NCBI GenBank assembly: GCA_023897205.1
Contig: JAHWDD010000004.1
Location: forward strand, 3,782,001 to 3,846,000
From: Exophiala sp. HKRS030
Taxonomy: Eukaryota; Ascomycota; Eurotiomycetes; Chaetothyriales; Herpotrichiellaceae
Reading direction: 5' to 3'
DNA: 64,000 nt
Translations under genes and position numbers: made by a program
The notes under the pieces: generated by a model
Database searches by the model: none
Seen by the model: the letters and a program-made list of their open reading frames with translations, nothing else
Told to the model about the DNA's origin: nothing
Shown: positions 10,657 to 21,001 of the stretch, piece by piece
Position numbering within the stretch: the first letter of the stretch is position 1
Layout: each line of letters opens with the position of its first letter

Positions 10657-11309
10657 AGAGAGGACCTACGTTGTTCAATGCGATCCGAACACAAATGACA
10701 AACACAAACCCAAAACCACGAAGGGCGGGGGCGTCGGTCGTTTCCATGTCTGCCTGGGTGGGTGTGTGTGTGTGTGGTGCATGGGATGGTGGGCTCGCTC
10801 CGAGCGTGGACGTGGAAGCATTGTCTAGCCATGTGGTTGTCTTTTTGCTTCCATTGATCGCGTCGGAGCAAGGAAAGAAAGGAGATGCTTTTTATGTTTT
10901 TTCAAAATTGGCGTCGACAAGCAACGTTCAAGAAGAAGAAAAAAGATCATCATACGAAAAGGAATTAGCAAAGAATGAGTGAGGGGGCGTGTGTATTGCA
11001 TTCTCCTTCTTTGTGTCGTGTTATCCAAATTCGAGAGCGACATAGCATGGAACCCAGAAGGAAATACCAATGAGAAAAAAAACCAAACGAAATTTCTTTT
11101 ATTCAGCTGTAGTCGTCTCCAACCCCCAGCAAAAGGTCCGAAACCCCCGATCAGTAGAAGAACTGTTGTATTTCTCTAGCCGTGATATAAATCTCGGCAT
11201 CGTGACCGTATGGTATGTACAACTCTCGGTAGCAACTCCTGGTATCTGGATCTAAGGTAGTCATAAGCTCATACATCATAGCACATCTGTACTGATTCTG
11301 GCCAACAAT
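10657..11309. other. Intergenic region between convergent genes
   Basis: About 650 bp between the 3' ends of L13 (plus) and the unknown nuclear protein (minus). It contains a short GT run near 10759-10774 and A-rich stretches that could serve polyadenylation. No gene is supported. Confidence 0.5.
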
Positions 11310-13211
11310 TCAGACCCGTTTCCGCTTGCCTTTGGTTTTCCCTTCAGGGTTTCCTTCATCATCTCCATCCGCATGAATCAGTTCCCAGACACTTTCAAAA
11401 GCATTCAGGACACCTTTGGAAGGGTACAAAGTAGCAAACACATCTTTGAAACCTTTCTCCGCCTTGGTCGACACACCGCTGAATGTCAGCGAGACGTCAG
11501 AGATGGCCTCTCCGGTCCAGTCAAGGTCGAGTTGCCACACCAACATGATTTTCACCGCAGACGATACGTCGCTCTTCTTGGAAGTCGGGATCTGAGCAGA
11601 CATCTCGAGCTGTGTGAGTTCGAGGTACGGAGAGAGCTCGACCGCCATTTCTGGTTTCAAAGGCTCGTCCCCATCTGAGAGATTGTCATCTTTGGCTGTA
11701 GAAAGCTTGACGTATTGTAAATCCAGTTGACGAAAGATTTTTGCACGTTCAATCGTGGCAGAGAACCATTTGCCCATTCCCCAGATTATACCTGCTAGAT
11801 CAAGCCGGTGTATGCTGAGACGATCAGGTCCGGGTTGTAAGCGTTGCTCGGCCCACTTGAAGACTCCACGTCTGGGGGCTTTTGAAGCTTGATTATGGTC
11901 TCGCAAGACATCCTCCATGCGCACATTTTCTACGTGACCCATCTCAGCATCCACAACCACATTGAACGTGCAAGCAAAGGTGTTGGGAAGCCAAGGAGGC
12001 GGCACCGAAGCAGTCAAGTTGTGAAGGAGCTTTGGTCGGCCATCACGACTGAATACCTCCGTGGTGTTCTTGAGCTGTAGATTGCCCGGTGCAAACAAGG
12101 TCAGATGATACGGAGTCGGCCAAGCCTCAGTATTTGTTGGGAGAGTTTTGCCGTTGTCTGAAGTAAGGCTCTGTAAAAGCGTCAGGCAGTCATCGCCAGG
12201 CTGCTCGCGGCCAATGACATTTTCCAATTTTCCAACCTCCTTCTTCACTCTGTTCAATTCATCTTTCAAGGAGCGGAGAGACGACTTCTTCTCTTGCAGC
12301 TCTGGTGGTACCTCTTCGGTGGCTTCATCTGCTGAGGGCTCAAGCTCGCTCTCAGAAGCCTCATCGCCCTCATCCCTCAAGCTTGCCAAAGGTTCCATAG
12401 CTTTTGGCGGTGGTGCACGTGCTTTCGGTTTCAAAGGGCTACTAGTGGATAGGTGCTGAGATCGTGTTGTCCTACTAAACCTCCCACTGCCGGACTTTGA
12501 ACTTCTCGGACTGCTAGACGATAGACCTCGAGGTCTGTCGGGTGCAGGGTCTAATCCCAACTGCACTGGGGTCGGAGGCAGTTCTGGCTCATTGCTTGCG
12601 GGGCGACTTGCCGACTGGGAATTGGAACTTGTTCGGCGTACAAGAGAGGGCATTATAATAGGCGGAGGGAGACCGTCCTGGCCGAAGTGACTTGCTCTCT
12701 GGGATCCATTCACTCTCGAAGGTCGTTGCTTTGTTGATCGTGATTGAGGACTTTTGTACGGTGATGGGGGCTTTGGACTGGGCCTTGTGCCCGAGTCTGT
12801 CCTCTCTGCCTCCTTTCCAGCAGCCTCTGCAACTTGATCTTGGACTGTCCCTTCCACAGGGCGACCCACGGAGTCGATGGGTCGAGGGACCTTCTCAGAC
12901 TCAGGCACGTCGGTGTTGGTTTGTTTGTTTTGTAGAATCTCATCCCTTAAACTTCTCCCCTTTAGTCCTGTTAGGGCACGACGAGGAGACCGTTCGATGA
13001 GGTGTGGATATGATCGTGACAGGGAGCTTTTCGTGGGAGACAAGTATGATGGTCGGGTCGGACTTGCTGTTTTCAGGCCGTTATTGTTTGTGATGGTATC
13101 AGCTGCTCTTTCATAATCTTCATCATCGGACAACCTCCTCCTCTTTGCAGGCGACTGGAACATTGTTGTACGTAGATTGGGCTGTTGATGTTTTCGTCGC
13201 CTGCCGTCCAC
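11310..13211 (-). CDS. Unknown nuclear protein: disordered N-terminus, coiled coil, globular C-terminus
   Basis: Single-exon frame of 633 aa; an internal ATG at 13163 (MFQSPAKRRRL) is an alternative start. Residues 1 to about 290 are low-complexity with basic clusters (PAKRRRLSDDED, SPRRALTGLKGR) and Ser-Pro sites. A predicted short coiled coil (LRSLKDELNRVKKEVGKLEN) follows near residue 320, then about 280 residues of ordered sequence (AWPTPYHLTLFAPGNLQLK, LPNTFACTFNVVVD, IIWGMGKWFSATIERA). It ends in a basic KTKGKRKRV that could be a nuclear signal. A coiled coil before a globular end resembles the layout of RWD-type kinetochore proteins such as CENP-O/CENP-P, but I see no diagnostic motif, so this is only a hint. 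Confidence 0.8.
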   Translation of the reverse strand: MDGRRRKHQQPNLRTTMFQSPAKRRRLSDDEDYERAADTITNNNGLKTASPTRPSYLSPTKSSLSRSYPHLIERSPRRALTGLKGRSLRDEILQNKQTNTDVPESEKVPRPIDSVGRPVEGTVQDQVAEAAGKEAERTDSGTRPSPKPPSPYKSPQSRSTKQRPSRVNGSQRASHFGQDGLPPPIIMPSLVRRTSSNSQSASRPASNEPELPPTPVQLGLDPAPDRPRGLSSSSPRSSKSGSGRFSRTTRSQHLSTSSPLKPKARAPPPKAMEPLASLRDEGDEASESELEPSADEATEEVPPELQEKKSSLRSLKDELNRVKKEVGKLENVIGREQPGDDCLTLLQSLTSDNGKTLPTNTEAWPTPYHLTLFAPGNLQLKNTTEVFSRDGRPKLLHNLTASVPPPWLPNTFACTFNVVVDAEMGHVENVRMEDVLRDHNQASKAPRRGVFKWAEQRLQPGPDRLSIHRLDLAGIIWGMGKWFSATIERAKIFRQLDLQYVKLSTAKDDNLSDGDEPLKPEMAVELSPYLELTQLEMSAQIPTSKKSDVSSAVKIMLVWQLDLDWTGEAISDVSLTFSGVSTKAEKGFKDVFATLYPSKGVLNAFESVWELIHADGDDEGNPEGKTKGKRKRV

Positions 13212-13769
13212 ATGCTTGGGTGGTGCGGTATTGGGTACGAGTACGAGAAAAGCGCGTCTCGAGGCTCAAAAGACGCGACGGAGCAGATTAAAACAGTGGC
13301 GCATTTCCGATTCACATGAAGGTCATGTGATCATATCCGAGCTTGTACGGAGTACTGGGTTTACCAATGGCAGTTTCGCCAATTCGCATCAAGCCGCGGA
13401 AATAAAAGCCGGAGAGATCATCTTTTCTTCTCCTTGGCCTCACTCCGAACGTGGGGCAATAATAAGAAACAATGACGGCAGGTCACGTTGATTCACGACG
13501 TCATGAACGAGAGAATCGAAGCTCGTTATTGATTGATCCTCGGCATGCGTAGGTAAGAGAAAAGAGGATTCAGGAACGTTTTCTCCGAGAACTGAAGAAA
13601 GCCTTCGCCTAAAGCTCTTCCACCTGCATCATACAACTTTGTAACTCCCCAGGCCATTTCTTTTTCCTTGCATCAAGTACCAAAAACAACATCCAGCACT
13701 CACTTGCAGGACCAATATACCTTTCAGACCTTGCAACCTCGAGACGACCCCTGCTCTCATCCTCGCACC
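13212..13769. other. Divergent intergenic region
   Basis: About 560 bp between the unknown nuclear protein (minus) and the small mitochondrial protein (plus). It contains one copy of the recurring motif near 13346 (GTACGGAGTAC). Nothing else is recognised. Confidence 0.5.
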
Positions 13770-14246
13770 ATGTCCTTCCTCAGCCGAAGCTTGACCCCTC
13801 TGCGGGCATCTGGAAAAGCACTTCGACCTCAATCCGTTGCAGCACTGCACACTTCTTCAGCACGTCAAGGTTTGAACGAGGAGAATATCCGTACGTGTCG
13901 AGTCTCCGAGTCTCCCCCAAACTTACTCTGACCGTGCACCCAAATCCACTGTCTCGCGGCACATCTCTCTAGACCGTAACGCAACCTTGATGCTAACACT
14001 TTACGGTACAATATAGACCGCGACGACAGAGACAAGGAGATCGACCATCACAAGGCGGACAGTGTGGAAAAGGCAAAGACTGGCCGAGGAGAGTGGAAGC
14101 CCGAGTTGGGAAGCAACAGTGAACAAAACGTCAGGGGGGACAAGCACAACATGACCATGGAACAGATGCAAAAGTTGGGTCAGGAGAAGGCCAACGAGGG
14201 CAAAAACCCCGCCGGAAGTGATAGCTCCAAGGGTTCAAAGGTATAG
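13770..14246 (+). CDS. Small mitochondrial hydrophilic protein (2 exons)
   Basis: Exon 1 is 13770-13890 and exon 2 is 14017-14246, joined through a phase-1 intron of 126 bp (GTACGT donor, TGCTAACAC branch, ATATAG acceptor), giving 116 aa. The N-terminus is rich in Arg and Ser, lacks acidic residues until about residue 35 and looks like a mitochondrial presequence (MSFLSRSLTPLRASGKALRP). The mature part is very hydrophilic and charged (HRDDRDKEIDHHKADSVEKA, GRGEWKPELGSNSEQNV), without cysteines or membrane segments. I do not recognise a named family. It is convergent with the MFS gene. Confidence 0.8.
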
Positions 14247-14528
14247 TTATAGTTGGACCAGAAAAAGGACGAGGCATTATTCCCTCAGACCCCAGTGAGA
14301 CTTCACGGTTTTTGTTATGATTACCTGAATTGCGGTCACGGATCCAGGGAGCTCAACACGATCTTCAACAACGGCGCCAGACGTGATTGTTTGCGCCCTG
14401 TATATAAGTGCATAGCAAGAACAAAAGAGAATCCAAAATTTGGACAAGAAAATTGCACATGATAGCACTCTGTATTCTGCTATTCTGCGTTCTGTATATT
14501 CGATAAGTACTCTGATATAACAAAAAGA

Positions 14529-16574
14529 TCAAAGCATATATCGAAAACCGGCCTTGTCACCACCAAAGACCTTTCTAGCGCCTCCAATGAGTGTCTCTTC
14601 GACATCCGAATCATCATGATCACCCCCTCTTCCGTCTCGACGGGCCTCCTTGGGTCCAAAGCTTTCCGTCAGCTCATACTCTCCTGCTTTGGTGAGGTCG
14701 TTTTCAAGACCGCGTCGTCTGTTGGCATTGTCGAGTACCAACCTCAGGACGAAAGCCACGCCCGCGACTCCGAAGGCCATGAACCCCGCACAGACGGCCA
14801 TACCCTGCACGTACAGTGGGCCCTGGCTCTTGGGAAAGACGTGCACGCCGATCAGGGGGCCACACTGGCCCACGACGTTGAGGATGGTCAGGCCGGTGCC
14901 CTTGCCGGCGGACGTGGCCTGGTTGTTCAGGGTCCACGTGATGATCAGGGTGACGGAGGAAAACAGCCCCATGGCGGCGCCGAACACGGCGACGTAGCGG
15001 ATCGTGATGCTCCCGGCCTCGCCCAGCGACTCGTGCAGGTACCCGGCGACGGCTATCCCGGCGTAGGAAAAGGCGCTCAGCAAGGCCACCCCGATCAAGA
15101 ACAGCGACCTCGAGTCGGCGACCTTGTCGCTGTACCGTCCCACGACGAGGACGAAAAAGAAGGCGAACAGGTAAGGCGGGGCGGCCAGCGCTTGAGACGC
15201 CAGCGGCGAAAAGGACATGCTGTTGATGATGGTCGGGAGGAACACGGGCAGGGAGCTGAATGACACGTTGACGCTCAAAAACATCAACGCCGAGAGGTAC
15301 GATTTTGGATCCAGGACGGTCGATCGGATCTCGTGCAGATCAAGTCGCTGAGACCATGTCGCTCCGTGATCCGACCTGTAGGAGGACGACGTCGTCGTCG
15401 TCTGATGTTGTTGTTGCTCGGACCCGAGTCTGAGAACGGCCACCTTTCGTTCTCGAGGTGTGAGGTATCGAGCCTTTCCCGGTGAGTCCGGGATGTAGTA
15501 CCAAGCCGCCACGGCCGCGAGGACGGACGGGAAGCCCTCGACGAGGAACAAGGCCCTCCAGGGCGCGATGGGCCCATTCTGACTCGTCGCGACGATCAGG
15601 TACGCCAACGAGCTCGCGAAACTCGTCGCCAGGGGAGCCGCGGCGATCTGAAGTCCGACCCGGTACGCCAGTTCGGACCTCTTGAAGAAGTGGGTCATGA
15701 AAAACGGCACCCCGGGGCCGAACGCAGCCTCGGTGACCCCCAGGAGGCCACGCAGGATCAAGAGCTGGCCGAACGAGGTCGTCAAACTCTGTAGACTGGC
15801 GACCACGCCCCACGAAAGGACGCAGAGGGCAATGTACACGTGGGCGGGGACGTGTCGGTAGAGGAGGATCATCCACTCGAACGCGATGTACGTGATGTAG
15901 AACGCCGTGAGCAACCAGTCGTACTGGGACGATGAGAGGGAGAGGTCCTTTTCCAACCCGGCGATGCGTGCGTTACCTGTATACACACGAAAACAAAAAA
16001 AACGTCAGTCGGTTCGGTCAGTTCGGTCAAGTACCTCGACGTTCGGCCCCCCTGCGCGCTCCGCCAACAACCGTCTCCGTCCTCAAAACTGACGTGCGAT
16101 TGCGTGACATGTGAAATCAATGGACAAAGGGGACGGTGATGGGGACGGGGAGGACTACTCGCCTATATTCGACCGGTCTAGAAAACTCAACATGTACAAA
16201 AAGCCCAGAAACAGGACCAGTTTACGATCGAGCTTGCGCAAAACGGCCCTTTCTTCCTCGTCCGTATATTCTTTCGAAAGCGTTCCTACTCTTCTGATGC
16301 GCCTCCTCGTCGGTCTGGTCTCGTCTTCACTCTCGCCACCACTGACATCCTCTTTGTCTTCTGCGGGTGCAGGATCATCGTGATGATGGTGATGTAGTCT
16401 TCTCAACTCGACCGAGTCCTGACGGAAGTCGAGGCTCGTCTTTGACGTTCTCGTTGCACCACCACCGCCGCCGCCGCCGACCGGTGAGTCTTCGCTACTA
16501 GATTGCGGGGTGAGGATTGTGGGTGGAGGGACGGCCTCCCCTCTAGGAGTGGATGCCGACACCGACGTCGACAT
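14529..16574 (-). CDS. MFS permease of the anion:cation symporter (Dal5-like) family
   Basis: Exon 1 is 16574-16163 and exon 2 is 15976-14529, total 619 aa. The N-terminal 135 residues are cytoplasmic and low-complexity, with a Gly run, a His run (LRRLHHHHHDDPAP) and acidic patches. Membrane segments begin at LVLFLGFLYMLSFLDRSNIG, the MFS motif after helix 1 typical of allantoate/nicotinate-type permeases. Then come ARIAGLEKDLSLSSSQYDW, LLGVTEAAFGPGVPFFMTHF, APWRALFLVEGFPSVLAA and YYIPDSPGKARYL. The intron (186 bp) uses a GC donor (GCGAGT) with a normal CAG acceptor; a GT donor 4 nt downstream would run into a stop. The substrate cannot be told from sequence; this family transports small organic anions and vitamins. 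Confidence 0.9.
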
Positions 16575-17033
16575 GTCGGAGCTTTGTCACAGCGTCGGCG
16601 AAGGTCGTGCGCAGCCTCGAAGCAAACGTCGCAGCTTCGGTGGCTTATCCTTCTAGATGTTATCTCTGGTGCCGTTCCAACCGCCGACCACGTAGACCAA
16701 GCATGATTTGAATATCTCAGCTTGATGAGCTTGACATGGGGAACCGACCCTATTTTTTCGAGTGTCCAAAAAAGTGAGAATGTGGACGATGTTGCTTAAA
16801 GGATTCTCACGCAGTTTCTGTCCGTGGGCAGTCCCGACATAAGTTGGATGTACAGCACAGTACATGGCTAAATTAGCCGCCAATCACAGCGTGAATTGGG
16901 ACCATATGGTCGGACTGTATTTACCTGAGGTAGTCAAGTCAACCCCCGGGCCAAAATTGCGGAGAAGCCTATACCAGGGCTCACCGAGGATTTCTCTGGT
17001 ACAAGTTATCAAATACGGATACACAAATAAGTA
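16575..17033. other. Intergenic region upstream of the MFS gene, up to the transposon
   Basis: About 460 bp containing the promoter of the minus-strand MFS gene. It ends at the TA target dinucleotide (17032-17033) of the Tc1-type element. Base composition is normal here and drops sharply only inside the element. Confidence 0.5.
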
Positions 17034-17075
17034 TTGTGCTTTGCAAAATTCCGTAAAAACCTTATTTTTTTGCAA
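17034..17075 (+). repeat. Left terminal inverted repeat
   Basis: 42 bp beginning TTGTGCTTTGCAAAATTCCG and ending TTTTTTTGCAA. It is the exact reverse complement of 20365-20406. It directly abuts the TA target site at 17032-17033. Confidence 0.95.
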
Positions 17076-17193
17076 GTTGTATGAAATCTGCACACCGCCA
17101 TATGGCCTGTATCAACAAACTCATCCTGCAGCCGCAATAGCCCTAAATAGCACTATAATTTACTGCAATATATCGTAACTACATACAAACATA

Positions 17194-18999
17194 ATGTTAA
17201 ATTGTACAAGGCGCATAATAACTTTATCTCGTTAACTCCAGGAGTCATTAGCCTCTTAATCACTCCGCGAGACCCTTATTACTTATAACGCTCGTATAAA
17301 GCGCAAAAGCGACGGCGATAGCCTTGTAATAAGAGCTAATAGGGTAAGTTTAAAGCGTCGCGCTATGTCTCTAAGCTCTTATCTCTCTTAAATAGCTAGT
17401 CCTAACCTACTAAAGTTATTAGAGTTACTAAAGTTATTACCGAGACTAAGTATTAAGGAGAACATTATATTATAAGTATAGAAAGCGTTAAATCTTCTTA
17501 ATGAGGATAATAAAGTCTTATCTATATCTAGTAATGCTAAAGAAGATAATAAAGAGAAAGAGAAAACATTAATATAAGTCTCTCTATTAGCGTAACCTAG
17601 TTATTAATTAAATACTTTATTATATACTATAGAGAATAACTTAAGCCTAATTAATATAAACTCTATTAAATTAGTATTTAAGATTAATAAACTTTTCTAT
17701 AATATCACTATAGAAATCTTTATTAAGAAGGTTAAGATTTTTAGTATAGAAGTATTATATTAGGGTTTTAATATTATTAACACACTTCTTAAGTATAAAG
17801 ATTAACTTAAGTATTAATATAATAACTATAATTAAAAGACTTATAAATTATGCCCCCCTATCTTTAGGGGCGAGTTCATAATTAAATAAGGTAATAAAAA
17901 GCTTTATTTCTTAACTATAAAGACTTAAAAACACTTTAAGAAGGCCTATTAAAAGTGGTAAGAGTTTCATTATACTCAAAAAGATAGCTATAAGAGTAAA
18001 ACTAAACTTAGTGCGTATTTAGCACTAGTATACTTAATTATTAAGAAGCTAAAATAATATTAACTAATTAGTTAATATAGCTTATTTAGTAAGGACATTT
18101 TAATATTATTATTATCTTATAATAATATCTTCTTAAGCTATTATCTTAACTTAACCTAAATATGTCACTATTATAAGGAAAAGACTAGAAATAAAAGGTT
18201 AAAGAGTAAGATAATCTCTATAACATAATAATAGCGAGAAGAAAAATAACTTTAGGCATAAAAAGAGACTGCCACTAAAGTAAGCTTCCTTAATATCTTA
18301 AAGAGACATTATTATAAGTTAAAGAATTATAAGAATTACTCTTATCTATACGTTAATTATAAAGAATAGTATTTTTCTCTATTTATATTATTAGTTTAGT
18401 ATTAAAGTGATATAATTATAAAGAAGGCTTTTAGTGTAATAGCTAACTAGGTACTAAATATAATTATAGTGACCCTTCTCTTAGAATAGAATAAAAACGA
18501 AAAACGTTATAATACTATGTATTAATCTTTACCTATTTACTCGCTAAACTATATATATTCATTTATACTTAATATTAGAGAAATCCTATTAATAAGTTAC
18601 TTAGCATAACCTCCCATATATATTTATTAATCTCCGCCGTTAATAGCTATTACTACTATCACTATCACTAGGCCTTAATTAAGCCCTTTATAACGAGAGA
18701 ATAATAATAATTAGAATATATAAAAGTACTTTAATTAGTTAGTGACTAAATATTCTATTTATATATTTAAGTTACTAAAGATTAAGCTCTTTATTACGAA
18801 TTATAGATAAGACTTCTCTAATCTATAAATATATATAGATAAACATTAAAAGGCTATAACTATTTTAACTAGTTTTATAATTAAAATCTATAATAATCTT
18901 AAGGAATTTACGCGTTTAGCTATAATAAGTAAAGATAGTTTTAATAATAATATAAATAAATATTTAGTAAGTATTATATTATTAGAAAATAGTAGTTAA
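17194..18999 (+). pseudogene. Decayed unknown gene carried by the transposon
   Basis: From an ATG at 17194 one plus-strand frame runs about 600 codons to a double TAA at 18997-19002 with no frameshift that I can see. The in-frame stops I found are TAA or TAG, never TGA, exactly what RIP makes of Gln codons (CAA, CAG). Where less mutated, the frame is clearly protein-like: NARIKRKSDGDSLVIRANRV near 17290, KLCPPIFRGEFIIK at 17848, KSKTKLSAYLALVYLIIKKL near 17990, ICHYYKEKTRNKRLKSK near 18160. The start is basic, the middle has a possible Cys/His pair, and the end is rich in Lys and Asn. I do not recognise the family; it does not look like a Tc1, Fot1/pogo or hAT transposase. Confidence 0.5.
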
Positions 19000-19189
19000 T
19001 AAGGGCTTATTATATAACTTAGTATAATATTAAAATTATTTTATGTGTTACTATTTTACACTATACTTATTATAGTATATAGCTTAGCTAATTATAGTTA
19101 GCGTAATTACGTAATAGCTATATTTATATAACCTTAAGAATAAATAGATTAAGGTATATAGACTAGACTTATTATTATAGAATAAGATA

Positions 19190-20290
19190 CCTATAGCCTC
19201 TTCTTTTTTTATTTATTCTTTACTAGTTACTATATCTTATTAAATATAGCCATATCTATAGAAGTAATTATGAGCTATCTTAGCCTTATAGACACTAGTC
19301 ATTACTAAATAAATAAAGGTATTAAAGCTATTCTCATAATAATAACCTAGTTCTCTATTCTTTCATATTCACTCCTTTAACTTATGAAATAATATCTTAA
19401 TTAGATTAAGCTCTAAAGTATATAGAGATAAGTACTTAAGAATAACACTCTACTCCTCGCATATTCACTTAACTCTATTAGATTAGTGAATAGTTATATT
19501 ATCTATAATCAGAATAGAATAATCTTCTAAGAAGGGATTTATCTTATTAAGCACTTCTTAAAGAAATGTTTTAAATTATTCAGCGTTAAAAGAGCCTTAA
19601 TAGACCTCATAAGTGAGTTATCTATTTATTATTATTATAGGTAAAATGCTTTAACTAGTAAATTAGTTACTTAGTAGTTATACTTAGTATAAAGTATTAC
19701 GAGCTAACTAGCTAAACTTTCTATCTATAGTTTTATTATTTATAGCGCTTTTATTAAGTATTACTAGCTAGTTACTAATGTAATTAGCTATTTATACTAT
19801 ATAGAAAGTAATAAGTTTATTATCTTACCTAGTGTTAACTCTAGTTATTTATTTATACGTAATATTTATAGAGTTAAGTGCCTAGAAAACTATTAATATA
19901 TAAGTGTTAATACTAAACTCATTATGGAGAAAATTATAGTACTTATCTAGCCACACTATTAACTAATCTAGCATAAAATTATGAAGTCCTTTTATTACGG
20001 CATAATAAATTAACTTTAGATAACCTTTAATAGGTACTATATCATTTATTTTAATATCTTAATAGTATAGATCCCATTAAACTTTAGAAATATAGGCATT
20101 AAAAACCCCTTAAGCCTTTATAATGACTATACCTTTCACTCCTACCTAAAGTGTAATTAATACAGCCACTTTTACCGCAGGATTAAACTTTAACTATAAT
20201 AGTATTATAATCACATCTTTTTATATAGTAAAATTTAGATACTTAGATAGAGAATTTACTCCGGAGTAAGATTATTATATAATATTTATG
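19190..20290 (-). pseudogene. Decayed Tc1/mariner transposase (DDE superfamily)
   Basis: One minus-strand frame can be followed from about 20,280 to 19,190 (about 360 codons) without indels, broken by TAA/TAG stops of the RIP type. Recognisable Tc1 landmarks, allowing for those changes, are an N-terminal helix-turn-helix-like segment near 19,990-19,860 (GLHNFMLD then LHNEFSINTYI), a GSFNAE segment before the second catalytic block, ILIIDNITIH at about 19,510-19,480 (family IxDNAxxH), LKYLSLYTLELNLIKILFHK near 19,430-19,370 (family YLPPYSPxLNPIE), and an AHNYFYRYGY segment at 19,275-19,246 (family HFRHxGY, common in fungal members). No functional enzyme can be made from it. Confidence 0.88.
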
Positions 20291-20364
20291 AAATTATAGG
20301 GTGGTTATTAAGAAATATGGCGTTATGTTCTCACCGCTTTTATGATTGTTAAATGTTTTGCATG

Positions 20365-20406
20365 TTGCAAAAAAATAAGGTTTTTACGGAATTTTGCAAA
20401 GCACAA
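20365..20406 (-). repeat. Right terminal inverted repeat
   Basis: 42 bp, the exact reverse complement of 17034-17075, followed by the TA target dinucleotide at 20407-20408. That both ends are still identical while the interior is saturated with mutations is notable. Confidence 0.95.
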
Positions 20407-20408
20407 TA

Positions 20409-21001
20409 TTCGATGTTTTGCTTCTTAAAAGCTTCAACCTTGTTTGTTATGTACGCCACCCGATCCTCTCCAGCCTCGATAACACAGCTTTACCTTTAAT
20501 GATGATGATGATGATATCGGTTCGTACGTATCAGCAATACAGAGTACAAGCAAATCACTCGAATTTGATTTTCTCTTAACGAGCAGCAAAACTTCGTCTC
20601 ACCATCATCCCTTTATTTTACTAGGGGAGGATTATGAGATTAGGAAACTAGGTACAGAGTACTCCGTCGGACAACCTGTGATTTTAGAATTGGCAACAAG
20701 CGATGAGACTCGAAACCTACCCGTGCATCGTGACTCTGTCCTGTCCCGTAAAATGGGTACTGTGGATTATAGGTTGGTTGCCAGTGAGGTGTTGGTGTTT
20801 TTGTCCAAAGAGCGCAGGATCTGGACTTCACTTTTGACCAAGACTCAGTATGGGGAAATCTATCCGAGTATTTCTAGAAAGTAGATATAATCATATCATC
20901 GTGACGTGAACTGTTGTACGCATCTGGGCAAGCCATATATCAAGGCCCACGTCGAGCATACCTATCCCGATCCTCCTTTCCCCCTTGAGATGCTCCCCCT
21001 T
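20409..21001. other. Intergenic region between transposon and dipeptidase
   Basis: About 590 bp. It holds a short GAT repeat near 20499-20515 and a GTACTCCGTCG variant of the recurring motif near 20657. No gene is supported. Confidence 0.5.

Larger units (their letters stand above)
17034..20406. mobile_element. RIP-decayed Tc1/mariner-type DNA transposon with a second gene
   Basis: The 3,373-bp unit is bounded by perfect 42-bp inverted repeats and flanked by TA on both sides (17032-17033 and 20407-20408), the hallmark of Tc1/mariner insertion. The interior, from about 17,210 to 20,290, is extremely AT-rich and almost free of CA and TG dinucleotides, with TA in great excess, as expected after RIP on both strands. 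The outermost 110-180 bp at each end still contain CA and TG and look unmutated. Two long frames can be followed through the decay: a Tc1-type transposase on the minus strand (right half) and an unrecognised gene on the plus strand (left half), pointing toward each other. The element is certainly non-autonomous now. Confidence 0.92.

Noticed and set aside
14616..15263. 215-codon frame antisense to the MFS permease
   Set aside because: Low-complexity His/Gln/Gly-rich product caused by high GC3 of the sense gene.
16864..17178. 104-codon frame crossing the transposon's left end
   Set aside because: It spans the insertion junction and TIR, so it cannot be an old gene.
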